This document shows positions 17,895 through 26,433 of a stretch of DNA of 64,000 bases, piece after piece (within the stretch, counting starts at the first letter, position 1; each line of letters starts with the position of its first letter). The position numbers and the translations under genes were made by a program. Origin of the DNA: CBDCWO01 sp965223405 (GTDB lineage Bacteria > Bacteroidota > Bacteroidia > Chitinophagales > Saprospiraceae). The DNA lies in the NCBI GenBank assembly GCA_965223405.1, contig CBDCWO010000006.1, positions 4,960,001 to 5,024,000 on the forward strand. The letters run 5' to 3'. A model generated the notes under the pieces. That model searched no databases, was not told the DNA's origin, and saw only the letters and a list, made by a program, of their open reading frames with translations.

Positions 17895-19373
17895 TTAATA
17901 ATCTTTTCCATTACTACTTTCATGACACGATATACGCCATTTTTCCAGGTAAGATTTCATCAATTCGGCTTCCTGCTTATTTTTTTCATATACATCATTT
18001 TTTTCTGATGGATCTTGAATCAGATCGTATAACTGAAAGGAACTTCCATTGTCCGTGCTGATGAGCTTAAATCTTTTACCTTGCACGGCATATTGCTCCT
18101 CGTTCAAAAATTCCGATTTTTTGAGATGGTTCGGCAAAGGAGATTGAAAGCCGATGTAATTGTTTCGATTATCTCTTGTACCCTCAAGAATAGGCAAAAT
18201 ACTTTCACCGTCAAGCCGCGGTTGATCATCGACATCTAAATTACAGATTTCTAATAAGGTTGGATAGATATCACTGGTGACGCAAGGCGTCAGAATATCT
18301 CTGCTTTGTGTAAACCTGGCGGGCCATTCCAATAGAGCAGGTACCCTTATACCTCCCTCATACAATTCAGATTTTTTGCCCTTGAATGGTCCCGCCGAAT
18401 TGTAATTATGGATATAGGAAGGTCCATTGTCACTGCAGAACCAAATAATGGTGTTATCCTCAATTTTCCATCTTCTCAGGCTATCGCGAAGCCTTCCGAT
18501 CTGGTGATCCATAGCCGAAATCGATCCGTACCAATGTTGGGCTTTTATGTCATCGATATGTGCATATTTTTTTCTTTCTTCATTACCAGCTACTATTGGA
18601 GTATGAGGGGTATGGAACCAGACCACAGAGAAAAAATGATGACTCTTTTCAATTTGAGTTTTTATGAATGTAAGGTTTCGGCTCATTATGATCTTGGAGT
18701 CGTCACCTTCCAGCCATTGATCCACGATCTTTCCAGGTCCTTCCCAATAATGGTCTCGCCATCTAAACCCTCCGGTCTTTTGACCCTTTTCGACTGCTGT
18801 ATCCTGTATGTACCGGTATTCTGGAGTACCAAAATCTCCTCCTACCTGGTAATATGGATTATAGGTAGGCATCATGGATTCCGTTGAAAAACAGACATCA
18901 AATCCGTTTTCCCAGGGAGGAGAATAAGGAGTAATGGGGCCGAGAAAGTAACTTTGTTTGACGGTTTTACTTAATCCTCCTACGTGCCATTTTCCAAAAT
19001 GACCGGTTACATAATTCCTGGTTTTAAGCGCTTCCGCGATCGTAATTTCTTGAGGTGGCAAAAATCCATCACCTGCCCATGGAATATTTACCCTATAAGG
19101 GTGTCTTCCCGTCAGACAACTGGCCCGTGTGGGTGAGCAAACGGGAGCGGCTGCATAAAACCTGGAGAATCTTAAGCTATGTTCTCGCATAGCTTCCAGA
19201 TGAGGTGTTCTGATGCTACTATTACCATGAAATGACACATCTCCCCATCCCAAATCATCGGCCATAATCAAGATAATGTTAGGCAGGGAATCGCTATATA
19301 TTTTCTTCTTTAGTTTGAATGGTGAACAGCTAATGAACGCGAAACAATATGCACAAAAGAGAACCCATTTCAT
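17895..19373 (-). CDS. Sulfatase (arylsulfatase A/GALNS-like), lipoprotein
   Basis: A 492-residue S1 sulfatase with lipobox FAFISC (Cys 16). IMADDLGWGDVSFHGN holds the first metal Asp pair, CSPTRASCLTGR the formylglycine Cys 79, GKWHVGG the active-site Lys/His, and FCSDNGPS the second metal pair. The opening resembles the arylsulfatase A/N-acetylgalactosamine-6-sulfatase branch. It stands alone on the minus strand between msrA and the dehydrogenase gene. An operator-like site lies about 170 bases upstream, in the divergent gap. Confidence 0.93.
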   Translation of the reverse strand: MKWVLFCAYCFAFISCSPFKLKKKIYSDSLPNIILIMADDLGWGDVSFHGNSSIRTPHLEAMREHSLRFSRFYAAAPVCSPTRASCLTGRHPYRVNIPWAGDGFLPPQEITIAEALKTRNYVTGHFGKWHVGGLSKTVKQSYFLGPITPYSPPWENGFDVCFSTESMMPTYNPYYQVGGDFGTPEYRYIQDTAVEKGQKTGGFRWRDHYWEGPGKIVDQWLEGDDSKIIMSRNLTFIKTQIEKSHHFFSVVWFHTPHTPIVAGNEERKKYAHIDDIKAQHWYGSISAMDHQIGRLRDSLRRWKIEDNTIIWFCSDNGPSYIHNYNSAGPFKGKKSELYEGGIRVPALLEWPARFTQSRDILTPCVTSDIYPTLLEICNLDVDDQPRLDGESILPILEGTRDNRNNYIGFQSPLPNHLKKSEFLNEEQYAVQGKRFKLISTDNGSSFQLYDLIQDPSEKNDVYEKNKQEAELMKSYLEKWRISCHESSNGKDY

Positions 19374-19716
19374 AGAACAAAACTATCTAAATAATGAAGA
19401 TTAATTCGTAATGCCTGGATAATTTCCAGAATATCCCTGATTGATCTGTAAACGTTTTAACCTTATTCAATTCCCACTGGCCTGCTGGCAAGAATGAATT
19501 ACTTATTCTTTTTTCAATAATTTGATCAATCCGAATTGTGTATGTATTACAAATCGCACAATTGGATCTCATTATTTTTTGTTTTAAGACCGATTATTGT
19601 AATTTGCGCCTCTGAATGTCCAAATTCTTGAATGAATTTTGGAATATTCGAAATAAATAGTGCATCAAAATTTATATATTCTGTAAATCTGAGATCCAAT
19701 TGAATAATGTCAATTG
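19374..19716. other. 343-bp divergent gap between sulfatase and dehydrogenase genes
   Basis: The gap holds one near-perfect operator-like site (19541-19553) and a 13-base perfect inverted repeat: CAATTGGATCTCA at 19559-19571 and its complement at 19690-19702, 118 bases apart. No exact TAnnTTTG box was found on either strand. A 66-codon frame across the region on the minus strand overlaps the dehydrogenase start and is not called. Confidence 0.5.
19541..19553. promoter_or_regulatory. Operator-like site, one mismatch (TATGTATTACAAA)
   Basis: Twelve of the 13 bases match the perfect copy at 26410-26422; only the second-last base differs. It could serve the dehydrogenase operon (plus strand, start 176 bases downstream) or the sulfatase (minus strand, start 168 bases away), or both. 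Confidence 0.5.
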
Positions 19717-22581
19717 ATGAAGAATATGATGAATTTTGTGGATTCACTTATCCAGCAAGTACGAGGTGATGTGCTTTTTGATGATTTCTCACTTGGAATG
19801 TATTCTACCGATGCCAGTATTTACCAGATCAAACCTATTGTAGTTGTACTTCCCAGGGACCAGGAGGATGTAAAAAAAGCGGTTTCACTCGCCGTTGGCC
19901 ATAACATTAGTATTTTACCAAGAGGAGCAGGAACGAGCCTTGCCGGGCAAGCGGTGGGAAGTTCTATGATATTGGACTTTTCCAAATATATGAATTCGAT
20001 TCTGGAGATCAACAGGGAGGAAAAGTGGGTAAGGGTACAACCTGGAATTGCCAGGGACGACTTGAATGCTGTATTATCGGAATATGGACTGCAATTTGCG
20101 CCTGATCCGGCCACAAGTAGTAGGGCCAATGTAGGAGGAATGGTTGGCAATAATTCTTCCGGAACCAAGAGCATCTTATATGGAAAGACGGTAGATCATC
20201 TTTTGGAATCGGAAGTATTACTTGCAAATGGTACGGAATTACACTTTAAGGAACTTACTGAAACGGAATATCAATTGAAATCCGGTCAAAATGATTATGA
20301 AGGCACAATTTATAAGCAGTTTCATAGTGTGATCCGAGCCAATGATTCGGAAATCAAAAAAAGGTTTCCCAAAGTGATGAGGAGGGTAGGTGGTTATAAC
20401 CTGGATGAGTTTGTCTACACTACAAATTGGAATTTGTCCAAACTCATCTGTGGTAGTGAAGGAACCTTGGCCATCCTTTTATCACTAAAGCTAAATTTGG
20501 TTGAACTTCCAAAATCCAAATCAGTAGTTGTAGTACATTTTTCAGCTATTCCTGAAGCGATTTCTGCTGTCCGGAAAATACTACCCTACGGCCCTTCTGC
20601 TGTAGAGATTTTGGATGACACGGTGATTAAAATGAGTAGAGAGAATTTAACCACCCGACACCATTGTCATTTTATTGAGGGACAGCCCTCAGCGATCCTG
20701 ATCGTAGAGTTTTATGGTGAGTCACCTGAAGAGGTAAAGGGGAAGGCTGAAAACATGGTTTCCCATTTGCAAAAAATAGGTTTGGGGTACGCATATCCAC
20801 TGTTTCCGGAGGGAAATGATTTTAACGATGTATGGATAATTCGCAAAAAGGGATTGGGCCTGATGTTAGGGATAAAGGGCAACAAAAAACCTTTACCATT
20901 TATCGAGGATGCCGGCATCCCAGCCGAATATTTACCGGAATATATCGATCAGGTACTTAAAATATGTGCCAAGCATGAAACGAAAGCTGCTATGTATGCT
21001 CATGCCAGCGTTGGGGTTATCCATGTCAGGCCAATATTGGACTTAAGATTGGCAGAGGATATTGAAAGAATGAAGAGGATTACAGAAGATACCTTTAATC
21101 TGGTAGTCAAATATGGAGGATCATGGAGTGGAGAACATGGGGATGGATTGGTTCGAAGTGCCTTTAACCAGCGCTTTTTTGGAGAACAACTTTATCAATC
21201 CTTTATTGCAATAAAGCGCCTGTTTGACCCCAAAAATTTAATGAATCCCGGAAAAATAGTTGAAGCCCAGGCGATGGATCAAAATTTGAGATACGGGATT
21301 GAATGCAGGGATATGAATATTCAATCTCAGTACCAATTTCGTGAAGAGGGTGGATTTCAGGCAGCCGTTCATATGTGCACTGGAGTTGGTGAATGCCGTA
21401 AGATGATCGGAGGAACCATGTGTCCGAGTTTTAAAGCTACCAGAGATGAAGAACATTCTACCCGAGGGAGGGCCAATACCTTGCGTTTGGCGATGTCAAA
21501 TCAAATGGGCTTGACCGCATTATCCAACCAAAGATTATATGAAGTAATGGAGCTTTGCTTGTCATGTAAGGCGTGTAAATCAGAATGTCCCAGCAATGTG
21601 GACATGGCTAAAATGAAAAGCGAGATACTTCAGATTTATTACGATAACCATGGATTGACATTCCGAGACAAATTAATTAGGGATTCAGTAAAGGCGGCAA
21701 AGTTAATCTCCGGATGGAGAGCAGGGGCAGTAAATGCCTTTCTCAAAACTTCCCTTATCAGAATATTGATGGATAGAATTGGCAAATTCGACAAAAGAAG
21801 GACTTTGCCAACTTATGCCAAGCAACCTTTTTATCAATGGTATCATTCAAATCATCACGCTACGGAAAGCGGTAAGAAAGTTGTTCTCTTTGCTGATACC
21901 TATCTCAATTATCATGAACCGCAGGTAGGAATTGCGGCATACAAATTATTAAAGTCCTGCGGTTATGAGGTTATTTTAGCTAATATCGGATGCTGTCAAC
22001 GACCAAAAATATCACATGGATTTCTGAAAGAAGCTAAAAAAGAGGGGACCAAAATGTTGGAAAAATTAAAGTTCTTTCTGGATCAAGGTTTAAAAGTCGT
22101 GGTCTGTGAACCCGGATGTGCATCCGCTTTAATTGATGACATGCCCGACCTGATTCAGGATCGAAAATTGGCTGATCAATTAAAATCCGGTGTTATGATG
22201 ATTGATGCATTCTTAACCAAAGAGCGAGCTAAAAATCAGGTTATTTCTCAAATTTCTTCCTATTCTAAAGAGATCGCGATCCATGGACATTGCCATCAAA
22301 AGGCACTCTTTGGAATTCAAACCATGAAATCCCTCATTCCGGAATCAACAGGAGTTACAGAAATCGCATCGGGTTGCTGTGGTATGGCTGGTTCGTTTGG
22401 ATATGAAAAAGAACATTACGACATATCAAGACGGATCGGCGAGGATCGATTATTCCCCTACTTGCGAAAGTTGAATAGGGAAGTTGAAGTCGTAGCGTGC
22501 GGATTTAGTTGTAGACACCAGATTGAACATTTTACCGGTATAAAAGCAAAACACTTTGTTGAAGTTATTAAAGTTGATTAA
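19717..22581 (+). CDS. FAD-linked D-2-hydroxyacid dehydrogenase fused to Fe-S/CCG domains (YdiJ/GlcD-GlcF type)
   Basis: This roughly 954-residue fusion starts with a PCMH-type FAD-binding domain (PRDQEDVKKAV, LPRGAGTSLAGQAVG, about 47-82) and a GlcD-like C-terminal domain ending GEHGDGLVRS. Two [4Fe-4S] ferredoxin motifs follow: CTGVGECRK with CPSF near 554-570, and CLSCKACKSECP near 614. Then come two cysteine-rich CCG domains (IGCCQRP near 758, SGCCGMAGSFG near 886). The order equals GlcD plus GlcF/LutA in one chain, as in YdiJ. It oxidises a D-2-hydroxyacid such as glycolate, D-lactate or D-2-hydroxyglutarate and passes electrons to quinone. The start is ATG 19717, directly after a TTG. 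A sulfatase and a glyoxylate-type aminotransferase follow, which makes glycolate attractive but unproven. Confidence 0.9.
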   Translation: MKNMMNFVDSLIQQVRGDVLFDDFSLGMYSTDASIYQIKPIVVVLPRDQEDVKKAVSLAVGHNISILPRGAGTSLAGQAVGSSMILDFSKYMNSILEINREEKWVRVQPGIARDDLNAVLSEYGLQFAPDPATSSRANVGGMVGNNSSGTKSILYGKTVDHLLESEVLLANGTELHFKELTETEYQLKSGQNDYEGTIYKQFHSVIRANDSEIKKRFPKVMRRVGGYNLDEFVYTTNWNLSKLICGSEGTLAILLSLKLNLVELPKSKSVVVVHFSAIPEAISAVRKILPYGPSAVEILDDTVIKMSRENLTTRHHCHFIEGQPSAILIVEFYGESPEEVKGKAENMVSHLQKIGLGYAYPLFPEGNDFNDVWIIRKKGLGLMLGIKGNKKPLPFIEDAGIPAEYLPEYIDQVLKICAKHETKAAMYAHASVGVIHVRPILDLRLAEDIERMKRITEDTFNLVVKYGGSWSGEHGDGLVRSAFNQRFFGEQLYQSFIAIKRLFDPKNLMNPGKIVEAQAMDQNLRYGIECRDMNIQSQYQFREEGGFQAAVHMCTGVGECRKMIGGTMCPSFKATRDEEHSTRGRANTLRLAMSNQMGLTALSNQRLYEVMELCLSCKACKSECPSNVDMAKMKSEILQIYYDNHGLTFRDKLIRDSVKAAKLISGWRAGAVNAFLKTSLIRILMDRIGKFDKRRTLPTYAKQPFYQWYHSNHHATESGKKVVLFADTYLNYHEPQVGIAAYKLLKSCGYEVILANIGCCQRPKISHGFLKEAKKEGTKMLEKLKFFLDQGLKVVVCEPGCASALIDDMPDLIQDRKLADQLKSGVMMIDAFLTKERAKNQVISQISSYSKEIAIHGHCHQKALFGIQTMKSLIPESTGVTEIASGCCGMAGSFGYEKEHYDISRRIGEDRLFPYLRKLNREVEVVACGFSCRHQIEHFTGIKAKHFVEVIKVD

Positions 22582-22605
22582 TGCTTTGAGAAAATCCTTT
22601 GTCGT

Positions 22606-24018
22606 ATGACTATAGTAAAAATCGTATTTCTATTTATGGTTATTGCAAGTACTTTAAATTGCAATCTGAACTATCGACAAAGCGGACCTGACCAGGTAAA
22701 TTTCCTAATCATGCTGGTTGATGATCTTGGATATGGAGATCTTGGGTGTTATGGAAATCCGGATATTAAAACGCCAAATCTTGACCATTTTGCTTCGCAA
22801 GGCCTGATATTAACCAATGGATATGCTTCCGCGCCCATGTGTTCACCATCCAGAGCAGGATTGTTAACGGGTAGAACTCCGTATCGAACCGGAGTATATG
22901 ATTGGATTGCCCCTGATTCAGTAATGTACCTGCCAGATTCAGAAATCACCATTCCAGAATTATTGGTAAAATATGGTTACCAGACTTCTTTGATAGGGAA
23001 ATGGCACCTAAACGGATCGTTGAACGTGATCAACCAACCCCAACCCCAAGATCATGGATTTGAAAGCTGGTTTGCTTGTCAATTCAGTTTAAGACATCTA
23101 AATCCGGAAGGATTTTTTAAAAATGGGAAAGCGGTACAAACTGAAGGATACGCTTGCGATATCGTTGCAGATGAAGCGATCAAATGGTTATCATCAGAGA
23201 GGAATCCAAATCGATCCTTTTTTCAATTTATTAACTTTTTGGAGCCGCATGAGCCCATAATGTCTCCTCCAAATCTGGTGGATGAATATTCAAATTATGG
23301 AGTTAAGGCAGAGTATTATGCAAACGTTCAGAACCTGGACAAAGCCATTGGCAGAGTTCTTGATTTTCTGGATTCAATTGAATTAAATCAAAATACGTTT
23401 GTTTTTTTTACTTCGGATAACGGACCTGCTCAATATACTCCAAATGGGTATTTTAATAAATCACATGGATCCGCCGGAGCTCTTAGGGGTTATAAAAGGC
23501 ATATGTTCGAAGGAGGAATCAGGGTGCCGGCAATCGCTAGATGGCCAGGATTTATCGAAGCCGGTATCACGTCCTCGCAACCGGTTTCCAACGTCGATCT
23601 TTTACCTACAATTTGCCGGATAGCTAATATACCCATACCGGATGACCGCATCATAGATGGGGGGGATATTACCCCGATATTTGATGCTAAACCCATACAA
23701 CGAAAGGTTCCGCTACATTGGCATTTTTACGATCCGTGGGGAGGCCCTCAGTCCTTGGTCAGAAAGGGTGATTTCATGTTAGGAGCTTATTGGGATGTTG
23801 GAGATTTTCATATCCAGGGAAGATTTTCACCTCGACAAGAAATTCCAATTATCAAAGGATCCGAACTTGAGTCTTTCGAACTTTACAATTTACGTAAAGA
23901 CATTCACCAGGATTTCGATGTGAAATATGAGAATCCCAAGCTTTTTGAAGAAATGCTAAACCTACTCACATCATTGCATCACTCCGTAGTGGATGAGGCA
24001 CCATTTATTGATCCTTAG
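22606..24018 (+). CDS. Sulfatase (arylsulfatase-like), lipoprotein
   Basis: A 470-residue S1 sulfatase with lipoprotein signal STLNC (Cys 19). MLVDDLGYGDLGCYGNPD binds the metal, CSPSRAGLLTGR carries formylglycine Cys 79, GKWHLNG the active-site Lys/His, and FTSDNGPAQ the second metal pair. EGGIRVPAIARWPG is also conserved. It follows the dehydrogenase by 24 bases and precedes the aminotransferase by 50, so an exported enzyme sits within an operon of cytoplasmic enzymes. This links the 2-hydroxyacid/glyoxylate enzymes to the sulfated-glycan programme. Confidence 0.93.
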   Translation: MTIVKIVFLFMVIASTLNCNLNYRQSGPDQVNFLIMLVDDLGYGDLGCYGNPDIKTPNLDHFASQGLILTNGYASAPMCSPSRAGLLTGRTPYRTGVYDWIAPDSVMYLPDSEITIPELLVKYGYQTSLIGKWHLNGSLNVINQPQPQDHGFESWFACQFSLRHLNPEGFFKNGKAVQTEGYACDIVADEAIKWLSSERNPNRSFFQFINFLEPHEPIMSPPNLVDEYSNYGVKAEYYANVQNLDKAIGRVLDFLDSIELNQNTFVFFTSDNGPAQYTPNGYFNKSHGSAGALRGYKRHMFEGGIRVPAIARWPGFIEAGITSSQPVSNVDLLPTICRIANIPIPDDRIIDGGDITPIFDAKPIQRKVPLHWHFYDPWGGPQSLVRKGDFMLGAYWDVGDFHIQGRFSPRQEIPIIKGSELESFELYNLRKDIHQDFDVKYENPKLFEEMLNLLTSLHHSVVDEAPFIDP

Positions 24019-24068
24019 AAAATTACAATTAATCATATAAGAATTCTTAATTAACCATGTAAAATTAG

Positions 24069-25187
24069 TTGAAATTGGAAACTGTAAATGAATTGAAAAC
24101 CAGTACCAGGATTTTATTGGGACCAGGTCCTAGTGATGTACATCCAAGAGTATTAAAAGCTATGGCTACTCCATTGATTGGCCATTTAGATCCGGAGTTC
24201 CTGGCGATAATGAATGACATCAAATCAATGACCCAACATACGCTGAAAACGACAAATGAATTGACTTTTGTTGTTTCAGCACCTGGAAGTGCAGGAATGG
24301 AGACTTGTCTGGTGAACCTATTAGAGCCTGGTGATGAAGCAGTTATATGTATTCATGGGGTTTTTGGTACGCGTTTGGCAGACATTGCTGATCGTTGTGG
24401 AGCCAAAGTGCATAGAGTTGAGTCAGAATGGGGGAATCCGATTGATCCTGGTGAAGTGAAAGAGATACTTAAAACATGTACTCCTAAATTAGTAGCGATT
24501 GTGCATGCGGAGACATCCACAGGTGTTCTCCAACCACTGGTGGAAATCAGTCAAATTGTTCATGATGCTGGTGCGTTGTTGGTTGTTGATGCAGTAACCT
24601 CCTATTGTGGCACGGAAGTTAACGTGGATCGTTGGAATATTGATGCACTCTATGCGGGAAGCCAAAAATGCTTGAGTGCTCCTCCAGGGTTATCGCCGGT
24701 CACTTTTAGCGATAGCGCAGTAAAGACTTTAGAAAATCGAAAAACAAAAGTCAATAGTTGGTTTTTGGACCTTTCATTAGTGAAGAATTATTGGTCGGGA
24801 GCTAAAAGGGCTTATCATCATACGGCACCAATTTCAGCGATGTTCGCTTTGCGCGAAGCGTTGAGAATTGTGTTGGAGGAAGGCCTCGAAAATCGATTTC
24901 GGCGACATCGTCAAAATCATGAGTTATTGCGTAGTGGACTTTTATCCTTGGGATTTGAATTTTTGGTGGATAAAGAATATCGATTACCTATGCTTAATGC
25001 AGTAAGAATACCGCCAGGTGTCGATGAAGCTAAAATCCGAACCAGACTATTAAATGAATTCAACATTGAAATCGGTGGAGGTCTGGGGCCACTGGCAGGG
25101 AAAATCTGGCGAATTGGATTGATGGGAGAAAGTTGCACCCCAAATCATGTAAACATGCTTCTTTCTGCATTAAGAGAGATCTTATAG
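24069..25187 (+). CDS. Class V aminotransferase, alanine/serine-glyoxylate type
   Basis: The 372-residue PLP enzyme has the alanine-glyoxylate/serine-glyoxylate aminotransferase pattern: LLGPGPSDVHPRV near the start, GSAGMETCLVNLLEPGD, HAETSTGV, LLVVDAVTSYCGTEV, and the PLP Lys 200 in AGSQKCLSAPPG. The C-terminus has GGGLGPLAGKIWRIGLMG. It would convert glyoxylate to glycine using Ala or Ser. No ATG is in frame before the conserved core, so TTG at 24069 is the likely start. The preceding dehydrogenase could supply glyoxylate if its substrate is glycolate. 2-aminoethylphosphonate-pyruvate transaminase is a related alternative that I consider less likely. Confidence 0.86.
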   Translation: MKLETVNELKTSTRILLGPGPSDVHPRVLKAMATPLIGHLDPEFLAIMNDIKSMTQHTLKTTNELTFVVSAPGSAGMETCLVNLLEPGDEAVICIHGVFGTRLADIADRCGAKVHRVESEWGNPIDPGEVKEILKTCTPKLVAIVHAETSTGVLQPLVEISQIVHDAGALLVVDAVTSYCGTEVNVDRWNIDALYAGSQKCLSAPPGLSPVTFSDSAVKTLENRKTKVNSWFLDLSLVKNYWSGAKRAYHHTAPISAMFALREALRIVLEEGLENRFRRHRQNHELLRSGLLSLGFEFLVDKEYRLPMLNAVRIPPGVDEAKIRTRLLNEFNIEIGGGLGPLAGKIWRIGLMGESCTPNHVNMLLSALREIL

Positions 25188-25273
25188 GGGATACTTATTT
25201 TCACACCAAATAGTTAAAAATCGCTTTCATCAGTTCATAGCATGGTTAAATTACTGATAGTATGGAAAGAAAC

Positions 25274-25301
25274 GAAAAAGAGGAGCTCACTCCTCTTTTT
25301 C
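25274..25301 (+). terminator. Strong intrinsic terminator after the dehydrogenase-aminotransferase operon
   Basis: Perfect 12-base arms GAAAAAGAGGAG and CTCCTCTTTTTC enclose the loop CTCA. The right arm ends in a T-run and the left arm starts with an A-run, so it can work in both directions. It lies 87 bases after the aminotransferase stop. Confidence 0.85.
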
Positions 25302-25425
25302 TGAAATAAATAGTGCAATCCAATTGAAAATTTCAGGTTCAATTTCTTTACCTTTTCGTAGGATTCCCTGATGGCCTAAAGGAAAAGTTTAATCAAATAG
25401 CCGTCAGGACGTCAAATATATGCAT

Positions 25426-25438
25426 TATGTAATACATA
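25426..25438. promoter_or_regulatory. Operator-like palindrome upstream of gntR (TATGTAATACATA)
   Basis: A perfect palindrome apart from the central base, and the exact reverse complement of the site at 26410-26422. It lies about 200 bases before the gntR start codon and about 120 before its candidate promoter, so control could involve an upstream promoter or looping. The 452-base gap around it otherwise holds only the terminator and the gntR promoter. Confidence 0.68.
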
Positions 25439-25554
25439 TAGTCAAAATTACCTGAATTTTTAGTGATTAGAAAAATGAATTTGATATATTGGACTATAAT
25501 AAGCCCCCAAAACAGATCGTTTGAGCCTAAATAGTTGAGCCAACAGAGGAATAA

Positions 25555-25588
25555 TTGCGGTCTGCAAGACAGGATAATTCTAACTTTG
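25555..25588 (+). promoter_or_regulatory. Candidate gntR promoter
   Basis: TTG (25555-25557) and TAACTTTG (25581-25588) are 23 bases apart, slightly longer than ideal. The box lies 51 bases before the gntR start codon. Confidence 0.45.
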
Positions 25589-25639
25589 AAAAGAATTACC
25601 ACGGATTTGTGAGAATATTAAATAGGTAAAATAAGTACA

Positions 25640-26347
25640 ATGTCTGACATTATTGACAAAATAAAACCTATCAACACCTTCAGTTTGGTGGATAGTGTAG
25701 AGATGAGTTTAATGGAATACATCAGCAGAGACGATGTCGCTCCTGGTGATCCAATGCCGCGCGAGGTGGACCTTTCCAAAATACTTGGGGTCAGCAGGAC
25801 TGTAATCAGGGAAGCATTGACCAGATTGCGTATTTTGGGTTTGGTAAAATCGAAAAAACACAAAGGAATGGTTGTGGCCAAGCCTGATGTTTTAAGCGGT
25901 TTTGAAAGAGTTCTGAAACCTGGGGTGATGGATGATGAGACACTAAAGGATATATTTGAGTTGAGAATCGTATTGGAAATCGGAATGGCAAACCTTCTTT
26001 TTGCAAGAAAAACTGATCAGGACCTTGATGAATTAGAGGAAATTGTCAATATGGAGGAAGACCGCCCTGCCAATCATTTTGAAATAAAAGAGGAACTTAG
26101 ATTTCATGGTAAGCTTTATGAAATCTGTGGGAACCATACCATGAAGCGATTCCAGAAAATGTTACTTCCCATTTTTCAATTTGTAAATAACAGTGAAATT
26201 TTCGATCCCGTAATCATCACGGAAGGGTATGTGTCTCACCGCGGATTGGTTCAAGTACTGAAATATGGTACTCCGGAGTCTTTTAGAAGCGCCATGACGA
26301 AACATCTTGAACCACACTTTATCCGATTTTTGGCTCCTAATCGCTAA
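25640..26347 (+). CDS. GntR-family transcriptional regulator, FadR/FCD type
   Basis: The 235-residue protein has a winged helix at about 20-82 (GDPMPREVDLSKILGVSRTVIREALTRLRILGLV, then a wing ending GMVVAKP). A helical FCD ligand domain follows. FCD metal/ligand residues are visible: Arg 109 in ELRIVLE, His 156 in RFHGKL, His 200 in SHRGL and His 222 in KHLEPH. Such regulators usually bind a sugar acid or other carboxylate and leave a GT-N-AC palindrome when it is present. Two perfect copies of such a palindrome flank this gene, at 25426 and 26410. UxuR/ExuR/KdgR-like control of the following uronate genes is the obvious role. The true ligand is unknown. Confidence 0.92.
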   Translation: MSDIIDKIKPINTFSLVDSVEMSLMEYISRDDVAPGDPMPREVDLSKILGVSRTVIREALTRLRILGLVKSKKHKGMVVAKPDVLSGFERVLKPGVMDDETLKDIFELRIVLEIGMANLLFARKTDQDLDELEEIVNMEEDRPANHFEIKEELRFHGKLYEICGNHTMKRFQKMLLPIFQFVNNSEIFDPVIITEGYVSHRGLVQVLKYGTPESFRSAMTKHLEPHFIRFLAPNR

Positions 26348-26409
26348 AAGAAAACAATTTAATTGGGAGTACATTACTTCTTTGTGGGCTGGATTTACTA
26401 TTATTGCAA

Positions 26410-26422
26410 TATGTATTACATA
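26410..26422. promoter_or_regulatory. Operator-like palindrome directly before the lyase gene (TATGTATTACATA)
   Basis: A perfect 13-base palindrome around a single central T, extended on the right to give TGTATTACATAATACA (26412-26427), which also reads as seven-base arms. It ends 11 bases before ATG 26434, so a bound regulator would block the promoter exit or the start of transcription. It is the reverse complement of the site at 25426-25438. Confidence 0.7.
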
Positions 26423-26433
26423 ATACAATAACA

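Noticed and set aside
19547..19747. 66-codon minus-strand frame with a vaguely STAS-domain-like composition
   Set aside because: It overlaps the start of the certain dehydrogenase gene and covers the operator and inverted repeat; no real family motif.
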